From Ovis canadensis (Eukaryota > Chordata > Mammalia > Artiodactyla > Bovidae), in contig NC_091248.1 in the NCBI RefSeq assembly GCF_042477335.2, positions 119,744,501-119,808,500 on the forward strand: 64,000 bases of DNA, in the 5' to 3' direction. Positions 10,301 to 25,300 of this stretch are shown piece by piece. The notes beneath the pieces were generated by a model. The model ran no database searches. It was given only the letters and a program-made list of their open reading frames with translations, and was not told where the DNA came from. The stretch's first letter is position 1. Each line of letters opens with the position of its first letter. The position numbers and the translations under genes were made by a program.

Positions 10301-13300
10301 TGGTACTTGGTGATGTTATACTAAACATGGGCTTCCCGGGTGGCTCAGTGGTAAAGAGTCAACCTGCCAGTGCAGGAGATACAGCAGCTGTGGGTTGGAT
10401 CCCTCAGTCGGGAAGATCCCCTGGAGAAGGGAATGGTAACCCACTCCAGTATTCTTGCCTGGAAAGTCTCATGGACAGAGGAGACTTGTGGGCTACAGTC
10501 CATGGGGCCGCAAAGAGTTGCACGTGACTGAACACACAACACACATGTACTAAAGACAGGGATGCAGAGCGAAGGAGGGTTGGCTTAATTCATCCTTGCT
10601 GCAGGGACAGGACCAGAAATCATGTGAAATGACCAGGTCACCACAAGGACTTCCTAGCAGAATTATCTAGATATAGAAGAGTTTCCTTAGGAGGTAGCAA
10701 GTTCCCTGTGGCTAAATGCATGGAACACTAGTTGATGACTAGTGTAGGAATACTGTAGCAGGGATTCAGGCATCAGGAAGCTAACAGTTGGTTCAGTTCA
10801 GTTCAGCCGCTCAGTTGTGTCTGACTTTATGCAACCCCATGAATCACAGCACGCCAAGCCTCCCCATCCATCACCAACTCCCGGAGCTCATTCAGACTCA
10901 TGTCCATCGAGTCGGTGATGCCATCCAACCATCTCATCCTCTGTCGTCCCCTTCTTCTCCTGCCTCCAATTCCTCCCAGCATCAGGGTCTTTTCCAATGA
11001 GTCAACTCTTCGCATCAGGTGGCCACAGTATTGGAGTTTCAGCTTCAGCATCAGTCCTTCCAATGAACACCCAGCACTGATCTCCTTCAGGATGGACTGG
11101 TTGGTACTAGGCCTTAAAAGTCTTTCCCAGTCCCTGTGATGTGTGTCTTATGGGAGGTTGCCACCTTCTCTCACCATCTTCAAAAGTCAAGGAGCTATTC
11201 CCCAAATTTCCTTCCTTTCTCTTAATCACCTGTCATAAGAGCTGCTACTTACACAGAACTAGCTATACTCTATGGGACACACTTTTACTTTCCACCTGGT
11301 CCTCTTTCCATGTTTTCAGTCTGTTTTGTTTCCAAGCAGAGCTCATTTTCATCATAAATCTTCTTGCAAACTGTATTCTTTGGGATTTCAAAAGGATTAC
11401 TCATAATTCTGTCACTCTGGCAATAACATCTGTATTAATATCTTTCCCTATATTTTAAGTGGTGTTCACAAAATCAGCCCTCATATTTCTGGACTAGGAA
11501 TTCTGGTACTGTCTGCCTTGATACAAACACTTTCCCTTACTTTTAGCTGAAAAGTTTCTAGGCCCTTTTTGTTGTCCTTGAATTGCATCAACTGGAATTA
11601 TGTGCCCTGTTCCAGGAGTGGGTGCCCGACTGCCTCATACACGACAGGTGTATTTTATTTTCTGTGATAATCAGCATCACACACACACACACAAAACTTT
11701 CAGAAAATGATTTACTATAATTCTAAATTCGCTTCCTGAATCACATTGACCATTGAGAAATACCATATTGTGTAGTTTTATTTCTTTTGAACCAATGCTC
11801 AACAGTAAACTTACAGTAAACTTATGGGAAAATTGATTGTTGTTGATGGCTTTGAACAATGATAGCCCCAAGGTTGTTGGCCCTCTGAACTCTAAGACCT
11901 ATGTAGTTAGTTAAGTTGCTCAGTCATGTCCAACCCTTTGCGACCCCATGGACTGTGTAGTCTACTCCATCCGTGGGATTCTCCAGGCAAGAATACTGGA
12001 GTGGGTTGCCATTTCCTTCTCCAGGGGATCTTCCCGACCCAGGGATTGAACCCAGGTCTCCTGCACTGTGGGTAGACGCTTTAACCTCTGAGCCACCAGG
12101 CAAGCATAAGACCTATGTAAGCCCTTATCAAAACTCTTCACGGAGTCCATTTTTCCTTCATTTAAAACAATGTTAGGTTACTATGTGTACTCTGTTGCTT
12201 CCTTCATTTCTGCTTCTATTAATCATTTAATGAGTATTTATAAATAAGTTCAGGATACGTTCTTTGTAGACTCACATTTTAATTACCTCTTTGTGTAGTG
12301 AGTCATGTTGTAACCTAGCTTCAGCTTTTACACTCAAAAGTCATGGGCAGAGACAATCAAAATGGTAGAATTCCTTTTGAAAGAGCCTCACAACACAATG
12401 GCTATAGTTAGGGACTCAGTTGTGTCCTACTCTTTGTGACCTCATGGACTGTAGTCAGCCAGGCTCTTCTGTCCATGGAATTCTCCAAGGAAGAATACTG
12501 AAGTGGGTAGCCACTCCCTTCTCCAGGGGATTTTCCTGACCCAGAGATTGAACCCGGATCTCCTGCACTGCAGGTGGATTCTTTACCATCCGAGCCACTG
12601 GGGAAACCCACAGTAATTATACTGTGAGGTAATATCTTGGCCCCTGGGTCTACTACTGTCCTCTTGAATCTATAACACAGCCATTCCTCTGGCTCCTGGT
12701 GCTTAGGTCATGATAGCATGCTGCTGTCTCATCAGAATTCTTTGATTTCTTACCTCTGTGGTTTGATTTAATTCTGGTTAGGTTTTAGGCTGGTGCTCTT
12801 TCACTGTACCCACTGGGAGTGGTAAGTCCTGCACATTTTCCTATGGATTAGTATGCTAGTTAAACAGCCCTTGCAGAGCCTTGCATCTTAAGGGCTTAGA
12901 CTATTCCTTTTCAATCTTTCTACCCCATTTCATGGAGCTTCTCTCAACTGGTGCTACATTTTAAGTGGAATTGGAAACTTCTTCCATGCTTAGTCTATGA
13001 AATCTTTCCCTTACAAAGTGGTTGTGAGCTGCTGACTAGTGGACTTCATGTTTTTTAAGAGCTGGAATTCATCCTTCAGCACCCAGCCCAGCAAGAACCC
13101 AGGTCTCCAGAATTGCAGGCAAATCCTTTACTGTCTGAGCCACCAGGGAAGCCCATGTGCTACTTAGGAGGCAACAGATATTGGAATGAATGACTGAGGG
13201 GAAATTAAAATATACACTCTGGGAACCAAAGTGCCGGGTCTTTTAGAGTCATCTGTGTTTGTCTAAGCTTCAGTGTCACCTTTAAAAAGCTGGAGGTAGG

Positions 13301-16300
13301 ACTAGAACTGGTGGTCTCATAGCTGGGTAGCCAGAATCGCCCAGGGGAAGGGGGTGGAACTTGACACAAGTACAGATTGTGTGAGGGTTGTACACCAACA
13401 TGAATGTACTTACTGCCACCGAACATGCTGAATGTACCATACAGGTAATATGGTTAAAATAGTATGTTTTATATTCTGTGACTTTTACCACGATTAAAAA
13501 AAAAAAAACATTAAAATGAAAGTGCAGATTGCTGTGTGGATCCCAAGAATCAAGATGTTTCACAAGAGGACTAGTTACGATGCAACTAGTTTGCACTGTA
13601 CCAGGTACCCTCTAAGATCCCTTTCAGCAATAGCTTTTTTTTTTGGTTCAAGTGTTAACTACCTAACTGATACAGAATCTTTTTTTTTTTTTAAATTAAC
13701 TCCATTCTGATGTGCCTTTTGTTATCCTCATTCAGGGCCAGGTGAGCCAGTCAATGATTTCTTCAACAGGGAAGCCTCTCCCCCGAAGCTCTAAGCATCT
13801 GAAGCTCACACCCGGCCCCTTCATCGATGAGATGACCTCAATGGCTCTGGTCAACATTAACCCCTTCACTCCGAAGTCCTATAGAAAACAATTCCTTAAA
13901 TCCAATGGCAAGAGGAAAACCCGAGGCGATCTGTAAGTATCCTGTTATGACTCTTGAGAACTGGTCTTACTATTGTCAAAAGGAAAGGAGAGTGTTAAAG
14001 ACTAGCAATAAACAATGTCTGTTTGAATGATAAACATCGTGTTTATGTATCCCCTCCTTCCTAAATGTCAGTGTTGGCTATAACCTTCATCACAGAGATC
14101 CTAACACCTTTCCATAACGAAGTGCACGGTAAAATACTTTCTCTTTGAAAGAAGAGAGCAGAGTAAGTGAAGATCTGACTTTAATATTAGGAAGTCGAAC
14201 AGGCGGTGGAATTGCTCTCAAGGGCTCCCCTCTGGTTACAGTGAAGCTTGCAGTTGGGGAAGGTGTTCTCATTTCAGAGAGTACATCGCTGTTTTGAATT
14301 CAGTGGTATGACTGGCAATGAGAGCTACAGAGCCAGAATTCGAACTCCTCTGCAGGTGATGGAAGATTGGCTGAACAGAAAAAGAGTGTTGCTTTTGGAG
14401 GTGCTAATAGATGCAAAGCTGACTACACTATTCTAGAAAGGTCACTCAGTGGCAGAAATTGGCTACATAAGGAGTTTGCAGATTACTCAGGGGCTTTTTT
14501 TTTTTAAGTGACCCTATCCATATGTGAGGGAATGAAGGGGTACTTCCTTTCATTTCTATTTATTTATTTTTTGGCAGCATGTGGGATCTTAGTTCCCTGA
14601 CCACGGATGGGGGAACCTGTGCCCCCTTTAATGAAATGAGGAATCATAACCACAAGACCATCAAGGAAGTCCCTCAAGGACATTTCTTTATCTTCAGTGC
14701 TGCTTTTTTTTTTTTTTAATAGAATAGAAGCACCTCTAAAACAGGCCAGTCTTTTGTGCTCAGATGTACTCGGCAAAATAAAGGTAGAACTAACCATCTT
14801 AAAGTCTACAGAGCATTTAACGTGTTGTGTTCTTTTGGAATCAGTGACCATATGTTAATCAGCCTTGTAGCCAGAATAGGTTTTTCTCAATACTGTTTCT
14901 TGGATCTTAAGTAAATAGGACTCGAGCACAAGTACACTGGATCTATTCTTGTTACTGAATATTCCACTGGTTTTTAGCTCTTCAGGATTCTTTGTAAACC
15001 TGCAGAGTGAATGGATTCATCTCTCACTGAAGCTAGCAGGAAAAGACTGCTGATTTGAATTCCTGGCTCTGAAAGTGATGATGCTTTCATAAAATCATTT
15101 AGTGATTCTGAGACAGTATTTTCCCTTCTTTTTCATTGTGGTGGTGTTATTTTATAAAGATTAGAATGTAGTATTAAATTTAAGTCGCAAGTTTGCCTGC
15201 ATCAATTTCTTTGTGTGAATATAATGTCCTCCATTTGCCATTTTGATCCTGTCCTTGTCCAGAAAAGAAACCTAACTGATCTAGAAACTGAAATTTTGCT
15301 TAAAGATTCCAGAAGGCATCTGCTCATGCCAAAAGAGAATACCCATCAGAGACTTCAGCTTATTGAAAAGTAATTGAAAACATCTTAGCTAGGATTAGAG
15401 TGCGTTTTGCTATGCCTACAGTCAGCTCATGAGCCTAAGACAGGCCAGGCCCTGGGGAAGGAAAGTAGGGCAGGGGACGCGTTATACTGTGGGGGAGAAC
15501 AGCCTTAGAGTTTCTCACATGTCCCGTAAGCTCTCTTGACTCCACATCTCAGCATACCTTGTTCTATTTGTCTGAAACCCTTTTTCTTTTCTCTTAGCTG
15601 TTTCCTCCTCATTTTTGGAATCTTAGCTTATATATCCTCTTTTTTGCAGAAAGTCTTTTACTTTCAAAATAGAGTACATAGTACTATCTAGAGTAGCCTT
15701 CATGTCTTGTTTTTAATACTGTCCTAGGTTCTTGTATTAAAAAGTTCTGTTTATTCCTGCTTCTAAATATAGATTGAAGAAGGAGAATAATTGTCTTATT
15801 TACTTGTACTGTACCCAAACCTAGCACAGTACCAGGGTCTGTAAGTGTTAATCATACATTGATAATCATTTTTTCCCCCCCCAAGTGAGGAATCCAGTCC
15901 AGGAGAAGGCAAGGGAGAACAAGGGCTGCCTGCTAAGGTGAGCACTGCTCTTTGGACCAGCTGTTGCAACACAGCCATTTCATTCTAATACCTCTTCTTT
16001 CTCCCTCCCTTCCTCCCTCCCCAAACCTTGACACTTGTAGTAAATATGTCTTGCAGGTGAATTTATCTGGACTGTAATCAGGGTCTATATTCTTAGCTAG
16101 TTGTTACTTTTTCAGGCAGTGTCTAACATCTATACTGCTGAATCATTACCTTGGACTATTCTTAAATTCAAAGCTACTGTTTCTGTCTTTGATCTGGGGG
16201 AAAGTTCTGTATTGCTGGGGTACCGAAGTAAAAGGAACATCAAGATATCTAAGGTCCAAAAAGAAAAAAAAACACAAAAAACAGAAAAATAGCTTAAAGC

Positions 16301-19300
16301 CAGAGGTTTATATGTAAAAGTTTTAGCTCTTAAATGTGTCAATATTTACTGATTTTATAATGTTCAGAATCTTTGATCTAATATCACTCATTTGATAATC
16401 TAAACTAAGAAAATAATGCCATAAATATTACCACCAGAGATGTTTGTTTCAGCCTTAACTATAAGAGCAGAAAAAGAAAAGAAAATAGAGGAAGTACCAA
16501 ATATCCAGTAATGGAAGAATGGTTAAGTAAATTAGACCATAAAGTCAGTGGAATATTAAATTGCCATCAAGATGACATGTTGGACATAGGCATGTTCTCA
16601 TGATATTATAATGTTCAGTGTCCATACAGGGCAGGGAGGAGGATGGGGAAGAGGTGATATGGATAGTAAGCTGGTACTTGGTGTCTGAGATGAGGATATA
16701 AGGGAGCAGGTAAGCACTACCAGAGCCTTCAGGCCTCTGATAGAGGAGACAGAGAAAGGGCTGGCAGCTGGAGCAAGTCCAGAGGTGGAGGAAATTGAGC
16801 TTGAGATTGGTAAGGGCAAGGAAAATTATCGATCTTGTTGATGAAGACTGACTGGGCCTGGATGTTGAAAATGAAAAGCTGGTAAGAGTCAAGATTTTTT
16901 AAACATTTAAAGTTAGATGGGAAAAGTTCTTGCTAATGGAGATATTGGGAAAAGGTGATTTCACAGAGATGAATCAGTTTGAACTGAGATTCTTATAAAT
17001 CTACGGATATTTCCATCATCATAGCTACTGTTTACTGAGAATTTATATGTATTCGTGATACATGTAATTTTCATACAATATTTGAAAGGACCATGAGACA
17101 TAGTTGCTCTGATCCTCGTCTGACAAATGAGAAAACTGATACAGGAGTTCAGTGACTTGCTCGAGTTCCTTACCTAGAAGAGCAGTGAGTGATGTCACGG
17201 TTGGCCAGTAGGGGGAGCGGTTGCTGTAGCTGAGCACACAGTCTGAAATAAGTCAATTTGACAATTTTGTTCTCTAGACTAAGGCTTTGGGGGAAGCACA
17301 CTAAAAAGTATGTTTATTGCACTTAAGATGAAACATTAGCAGCCAGAGCGTGAGAAAAGTAAACAAGAGTCAAAGAGAGGTGTTCTGTTTGGCGTCCTCC
17401 TCCAAGAGCCCGTCACTCCTTTCCGCTGAGGACAGTAGCTTTGGCTATGGGGGCAGTGTTCCCTCTAGGGACAAACATAGGGAAGAAAACCCAAACAGGA
17501 AATAATACAGAGTAAGGTTTAATAAGTTAGCCAAGAGAAGTGTCGGTGCAGAGTTGTATGGAAGGCTATAAAGAGCACACAGAAGGTAGTCAGCAAGTGT
17601 GGCAGGGCGGTGGGAAAGGGTGGTTCTTGCCACCATGAATATTGACACAGACAAACTCCAATGGATTTGCCTCAGAAGTCTTTTTGGAAACTTAGGGAAA
17701 TTGAGGGATCTAATATGCCTTAATTTTATTCTAAAATATTTCACTTTTTGCTAAAATATTTCAGAGATGTGTTTTACGAGAAACCAACATGGCTTCCCGC
17801 TATGAAAAAGAATTCTTGGAGGTAGAAAAAATTGGGGTCGGGGACTTTGGTACAGTCTACAAGTGCATTAAGAGGCTGGATGGATGTGTTTATGCAATAA
17901 AACGCTCGACGAAACCTTTAGGAGGATTATCAGATGAGTGAGTACCTTTAAAATGTGCTATAAATACACACTTGGATTTATCAAAACATTCTGAATAAGA
18001 GCACTGATGTCATTTGCTACTTTAAAACAGTCAGCCTTACCACAGAAAGTTGTCTCACATTTGTAACCTTTCTGAATTTTCAAGATCAGAGATAAGTTAT
18101 TTCCTGAAATATACCATGAGCAATTGGAATTGTGCTGTGGTTTTTTTTTTTTTTGTATTTCTCATGGCTTTTACTGCTGGTCTTACTACTTTTTTTTTTC
18201 TAATGAATGGATTTAGGAAAGGATCTTCTGGTATCTGCGTAGTTCATCAGAAATACTACCAACCAGTGAGTTATTGTTAACTCGCTGGTTATCTCTCAGT
18301 TCAGTTCAGTCGCTCAGTTGTGTCCGACTCTTTGCGACCCCATGAATCACAGCACGCCAGGCCTCCCTGTCCATCACCAACTCCCGGAGTTCACTCAGAC
18401 TCACGTCCATCGAGTCCGTGATGCCATCCAGCCATCTCATCCTTGGTCATCCCCTTCTCCTCCTGCCCACAATCCCTCCCAGCATCAGAGTCTTTTCCAA
18501 TGAGTCAACTCTTCACATGAGGTGGCCAAAGTATTGGAGTTTCAGCTTTAGCATCATTCCTTCCAAAGAATATCCAGGGCTGATCTTCAGAATGGACTGG
18601 TTGGATCTCCTTGCAGTCCAAGGAACTCTCAAGAGTCTTCTCCAACACCCCAGTTCAAAAGCATCAATTCTTTTGCGCTCAGCTTTCTTCACAGTCCAAC
18701 TCTCACATCCATACATGACCACTGGAAAAACCATAGCCTTGACTAGATGGACCTTAGTTGGCAAAGTAATGTCTCTGCTTTTGAATATGCTATCTAGGTT
18801 GGTCATAACTTTCCTTCCAAGGAGTAAGCATCTTTTAATTTCATGGCTGCAATCACCATCTGCAGTGATTTTGGAGCCCCCTCAAAATAAAGTCTGACAC
18901 TGTTTCCACTACTTTGTATTAATAATAAATTCAATAGTCAAGTTTGAAAAACTCCAAGCCAGGAAAAACTAACAAAAATTTAAATTTCATTCCTAGAACT
19001 AATTGTTCAAAAGTTCTTCCTTTTCACAAGGAAAACAAGTATTTTCAGATTCAGCCATTGCTTTTTGTGAACTCTGGGAAATATAATACTAAAATGCTGA
19101 ATCTGAAATTAGTCTTTGGAATTCTTCATTTATATACTAAAATCGATCAAGCACTGCATTTTGCTTCTGTTTTTGTGTGTTGGATTTTCTATTCTATAAT
19201 GGACATCTGTCTTCGGGACCATCCCTGTGGCTACATCATACCAGCAGAGTTTAGTACTGACTATAATTAAGGCTTCCCTGTCGGCTCAGTGGGTGAAGAA

Positions 19301-22300
19301 TCTGCCTGCAATTCAGGAGAAATGGGAGACCCGGGTTCGATCCCTGGGTCTGGCAGATGCCCTGGAGTAGGAAATGGCAACCCACTCCAGTAATCTTTCC
19401 TGGAAAATTCCAGGGACACAGGAGCCTGGCAGACTACAGTCCAAGGGGTCGCAAAGAGTTGGACACGACTGAGCGACTAAGCACAGACATAGCAACCGTC
19501 TAGCTTTCATAGGGATGGTAGAGGGCCCATCACAATATCCACAATCAAGTCCATTTCTTGTTAAGCCCATCAGGGTTTTTAGATTGTGAAAATTAGAATC
19601 AAAACAAGTCTGCTCCTGAGGTAATGGACACCTAAGATTCCTCTCTACATATATCCTGTTCAATCAAAAAACCGTGGGCTTGGGCCCAGGACAACCAAGG
19701 TTCTGGTCTTAGATCTGCTATCACCAGCTCAACTTTGGGCCACTTAACCTTTTAAAGGCTTCATCCTTGTCACTATGTCATATAGAGGAGTTACAAACCT
19801 TAAATGTGCTAAGATAGTAAGCAAGCAAGCAGTGAGCATTCAGCAAATGTTCTGCCACTGTGAATAATGCCTCATATCTCGCCTTTAAAGACTTTGCATG
19901 TGTGTTGTTTTCAGTTTCCTCAGTGCTTTCCCATCTCTTAGGACTCTGGCTATGCATGAAGTTTATGCCCATGCGGTGCTGGGACACCACCCGCATGTGG
20001 TTCGTTACTACTCTGCGTGGGCAGAAGATGACTACATGATCATTCAAAATGAGTACTGCAATGGTACGTAAGTGGGCTCATATCTACGGAGAAGGAGGAT
20101 TAGCTTTTAAGTCTTTGGGGAAAAAACTCTTTGCTTCCTTCTTGTACTTAATAGCAGGTATAGCAGAATCATATCTGAAAGTCTGTACTACTGGTTTGCT
20201 TGGAAGCAGAGAGCTGGAGGAAATGAGTTGAGCTGGAAAGGAATCTCAGGCTTATGCTATTAGGTGTTTCTTTCAAAGCTGACGTGTAGTTGGTACACAG
20301 GAGCTATCACGTTCTTCACACTTTAATACTTAGAAAGCTTTTACGCTAGTGGTTTGGATGATAAATCATCTTTTTACCATTTACTAGGTGCTCTAAAAGA
20401 TGTAAGCCATAGTCTCTACTGTTTTGGAGGAGGGAGTGGTAAACTTACATAGCCAACTTTTGGTTAATTTGGAAGTGGATTCCTGTGTTTGGGGATTGTT
20501 CACGTTTCTTGCTGCTGCTTACTTTGGAGCTTTAAGTGTTCTCACAAGAGTAGGGGCATGGGGTAGGGTGCTGGGACTGAAATCTAGTGATTCAGATACA
20601 TCCTCCTAGGTCCTTCAGGACTATATATACATAGTAACCAGTAAAACTTTTTTCTGAGCTACTTAAATCACAAAGCATGGTCCTTTGGATTAACATATTT
20701 CTAACTCATGATTTAATAGTTCTTATCTATAATTAAGGGGTTACATAACAGCAGTTATGTATTATTATTTTTGGAAATGCATTTTTATAAAAATGTCTAG
20801 TGATATAGTAGGAAAGAGCTATCAATTGGATAGAAGCTCGTCATTGTTTTAGGATACATCCACATTTTGTAATACGTATTTTAGCCCCAGTAATTTGGAG
20901 AAGGAAATGGCAACCCACTGCAGTATTCTTGCCAGGAGAATCCCATGGATGGAAGAGCCTGGTGGGCTACAGTCTATGGGGTCACGAAGAGTCGGACACG
21001 ACTGAGAGACTTCACAATACTGGATAATGGCATCCCCCCAACATATACACCTACCCTGAGTTTTTTTTTAATGGTGCAGTCTGTCTTTGGGTAAGTTTAG
21101 TTACCACCAGACAGACTGGCTTTTGAGGACAGTGATCAGTGATAAAGCTTCAACACTGTATACATGATTACTTTCACCAGTAGGTAAGTAAATAACATGA
21201 GATGCTAGAAGCATAGAAAATGGTACACATATTCTACAAAATAATAATTTGGCATCTTCCTTGTTATTTCCTTATAGCCTGATTTTCCCATAGCCTTACT
21301 TGTGAACTTCATGAGTTTTTTTCTTTAATAAGCTCAGCCAAAATCCCTTTTTCTAATAGTTTCTTTGGGTTAAAACAAAATGGACCCTTTCCTTATACTT
21401 GTGATTGAGTAGTTGAGACCTTGTTTTTAATCATCTTCTCTTAATTTCTTCTTATCATAACCTGAGGGTCTCTATTCTTTTTTTCTTCCCTCTCTATAGA
21501 GAAGATTGATTTTATTTCCATAACATTTACCTATTAACAAAGATAACATCAAATTTAAAAATCCGTCAATAAAGCAAAATTAACTAATTTTAACCTGTGG
21601 GCAATGTAAAATTTTAACTGGGGCAATGTAAAAGTTTCAAATTTTCAAAAAGAATAAGATGAAGCAATCTATTACAAAATCATCTCATTCTTTTCAACAT
21701 TTGAATATCTTCTTCGGCTTGACACTGTATTAAGCTCTCGGGTGCAAAATCCTGTGGAGTGAGGTAAGTCCTTACTTCAAGAAGCTTTATTCCATTTGCT
21801 CTCTTATAATGAGCACAGAAAGTGGCCAGAGAGGGGGAATGTGGGCAAAGGTAGCAGGGAGTGTGGGATGGGCCTGAGCTTTAGAGTCGGCAGACTGGAG
21901 CTCAAAGCCCAGCTCTGTCACACAGCTCAGTTGGTAAAGAACCTGCCTGCCATGCAGGAGACCCCAGTTTGATTCCTGGGTGGGGAAGATCTCCTGGAGA
22001 AGGGATAGGCTACTGACCCCAGTATTTTTGGGCTTCCCTTGTGGCTCAGCTGGTAAAGAATTTGCTTGCAATGCAGGAGACCTAGGTTCGATCCCTGGGT
22101 TGGGAAGATCCCCTGGAGAAGGGAAAGGCTACCCACTCCAGTATTCTGGCCTGGAGAATTCCATGGACTATGCAGTCCATGGGGTTGCAAAGAGTCAGAC
22201 ACGACTGAGTGACTTTCACTTCACTTCAGTTCTCTCAGGATCACTGAGTCATCATTTAATCTCACTGAGTAAAGAGACAGTAATATTTACTTAATGGAGT

Positions 22301-25300
22301 CATTTGCGAAATTAGCAACAGTGTGTGTCAAACGCTAGCACATCATTAAGTCCGAATACATAGTAAGAACATGGTAATACTTGCTATTAGCATAGCCTGA
22401 GAAAATGTCATGTAGGAGCTAAGACTTGAACGAGACCTTGCAGGAGTATTCCTTGAGCTTATGGAAGCAGAGGGAAGACCAGCATGCAGGCTGGAAGCAT
22501 GGTACTGGGCTTGCGTCTGGCCTAGTAGATAGAAAGGAGACTAAACAGGACTGAGCTGACCCCTGTAGGAGGAAATCAGACCAGCAAGGTGAAGTGTGGG
22601 AAGCCTGTAGTGGGCATTGAAAGCCAGGCAGCGAGTGTGGACTAGATGTAAGATACTATGGGAAATCAGTGTTTGTTCATTGTGGTGCTTCAGCTAACTT
22701 CACTCAATACTTGCCAACTCACACGTAACTGTGATTTAGCAAAATCTAATTCACATACATTGAACCTTTCAAATGTGAACTGATAATGGAAAATAAAGCA
22801 TGCCTTTTGTGGGACTTCCTGGGTGGTGGGTAGAGGTAAGAGACACAAGTTTGATCCCTGGGTCAGGAAGGCCCTTTGAAGGACGGCTCAGCAGCCCACT
22901 CCAGTACTCTTGCCTGGAGAATCCCACGGACAGAGAAGCCTGGCAGGCTGCAGCGCATAGGGTCGCAGAGAGTTGGACACGACGGAAGTGACTTCACACA
23001 CATGCAAATCTTGTTTGTCGTTGAGGGTAATCCATGTTGAGACTTTTCACAGTGGTGCTGGTGGTCTAGTTGCTAAATGGTGTCACACTCTTGTGCCCCA
23101 TGGACTGTAGCCTGCCAGGCTCCTCTGTCCGTGGGATTCTCCAGGCAAGCATACTGGAGTGGGTCTAAGTAAAGGATAAGAAATCCAAAGTGTGTGTCAG
23201 GTAGCCGGGGCTTCTTTCCCTTCGCCCACATCCTCCCCCTCCTCCTCCATCTCACCTCTTCATCCTGTGCCCTGTTTCCAAATACCCACCCTTACCCACC
23301 CATATCGACCCAAACCCCTCTACCCAGCCTCTCATAGCAGTCAGGCTGGAACATGCATGGTGACAGTTTTAATCTCAATTATAAACTAGATGAGGTAGAT
23401 AACATAGATTTTAACTGTGAGAGACTAACAGTCATCTGATTTCCCGCTTGTCCCTCATAAACCCTGAACCAATCACAAGTTTCCACCCTCTCCACCACCC
23501 TAGCCAAGGTCCCCTACAAGGTCACCTCTGGGCCAGCCTCAGAAATCTGAGGTCTCCAGTAGCCGGCTGATTCTGCAACAACCAGGCTTCTAACCGGCTC
23601 AGCGCTGGATACTCTCGCCCTGCGTGTGTGCGTGCTCAGTCGCTTCAGTCATCTCCGACTCATTGTGACACTATAGGCTGTAGTTCCGCAGGCTCCTCTG
23701 TCCATGGGATTCTCCAGACAAGAATACTGGTGTGGGTTGCCATGCCCTCCTCCAAGGGATCTTCTCGATTCAGGGATCAAACCTGTGTGTCTTACATCTC
23801 CTGCTTTGGCAGGCAGGTTCTTTACCACTAGTACCACCGGGGAAGCCCAATCTCTCCCTAATTGCAGTGTTTTCTTGTGACGTCTTCTGGCATAGAAGTT
23901 TTACAGAGCATGATCCCCTAGAATACTGGTCTCACATTTGCTCAAGTGATATGACATCCGGAAGTTGGAGCACCATGAATACAGGTTATATTTTCCCTCC
24001 AGATAAGGGACTATTTTCCCAGCAGAAAAGTAGGCTTGTGTGGTTGGCAGCAAAGTAGCATAGTGAGAATACAAAAACATAAATAAGACATGCTGTTGAA
24101 CTGTTGGCCTGCTTTTTGCATTTCATTGTCAGAAGGTATTTGCTATTTCTTTGGTTTGGCATCTGTTAGGTCTTATGAGCAGACAGGAAAACAAGGATAT
24201 ATTTTTCTGAAGTATCTATTCTCCTACCAAGTGGGGCGAATACATTTATCTAAAGGAAGGAATCCAGCAACTCATCTCACAAAGATGGTTTGAAAAGAAC
24301 TGCCTGGGAGCTGGCCATATTCCTCCTAAGGCACCTCCTAAGGCACCGAGCCAATGCCAGGGGCTACCTTGGGTTACGGAGCTAAGGCTTCAGTGCAGCT
24401 GGGTGGATTAAGAGGGATGAAGCTTACAGTTCATTCAGTATTGCTGTGTCTGCAAATGCATGAAAGTGAAGTGAAACATGTTAGTCACTCAGTCATGTCT
24501 GACTTTGCGACCGCACAGACTGTAGCCCGCCAGGTTCCTCTGTACATGGAATTCTCCAGGCAAGAATACTGGATGGGTAGCCATTCCCTTCTCTAGGGGA
24601 TCTTCCCGATCCAGGGATCGAACCTGGGTCTTCCGCATGGCAGGTGGATTCTTTACCATCTGAGTCCCTGGGGAAGCCCCCTGTCAATGGCTACTTCTTG
24701 TTAATACTGTTTAGTAAAGAACAGTTCATTATGCTGTTCTACAAGAGTGTGTGGACGATCAGTTTTAGCTCAAGCAAAATAAGGATATTCTAATACAGTC
24801 ATATGAATGAGTACTTTTCAGTAACTTCTGTTCTACAGTTTTATCGCTTGGCTAACTTTAACACTACCTATAGAGATTCTAAGTAATTGAAAGTGCTGCG
24901 ATCACTGGTCCAGTTCCCCTTACTAAATACCCATCACACTTCAGGGGATTAGAAATCCCTCTACTTATAATCTAAAGGAACATATTAAAGGAATGCTAAG
25001 TAACTCACGATGCTTATTTCTTTCTATACATTTCATAGGGGCCTTCACTTAGTCTTTTCCCTCTGTTACCAGGATAGACATTCAGTTCAGAAAATACTGA
25101 TTACATGCCAGACCGTGGGACAGGAAGGATGAATGAGCTGTGGGCCTGTCCTAAAGGAACAGCCAGGCTAGTGGAGACCCAGGGGCTTTGATGCAACCTC
25201 CCTTTTTCTCCATCACATCTCATAAACTCATCTGCAAACTTAGCCTCAAGGTGGCTTTGTTTATAACAACCCCAATGCACTCTTTACTTATTCTTCCTTT

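Larger units (their letters stand above)
7326..13735 (+). other. WEE2: WEE2 intron 1
   Basis: 6.4 kb GTAAGT...CAG intron. It holds Bov SINEs at about 7650, 10328, 11906, 12409 and 13090, a Bov-B 3' fragment at 10787, an L1 fragment at 8920-9305, and weak MIR/L2 traces near 7850 and 8530. Also present are a GGTA microsatellite at 9603 and a CA run at 11677. No extra coding exon was recognised. The ORFs of up to 134 codons lack any family signature. Confidence 0.85.
13933..15885 (+). other. WEE2: WEE2 intron 2
   Basis: About 1.95 kb, GTAAGT to CCCCAAG. Apart from a CHR-2 SINE at about 14560 and a possible L2 remnant near 15790, the sequence looks unique. Confidence 0.85.
17938..19941 (+). other. 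WEE2: WEE2 intron 4
   Basis: 2.0 kb GTGAGT...TTAG intron. It contains a 0.6-kb Bov-B fragment, a Bov SINE and a MIR remnant. Confidence 0.85.

Noticed and set aside
10328-10420. tRNA gene-like A/B boxes in SINE heads
   Set aside because: The heads of Bov-tA and CHR-2 SINEs derive from tRNA but have degenerate arms; they are not functional tRNA genes.
23205-23335. Pyrimidine-rich strand as a triplex-forming element
   Set aside because: C/T-rich but without mirror symmetry; probably ordinary low-complexity sequence.
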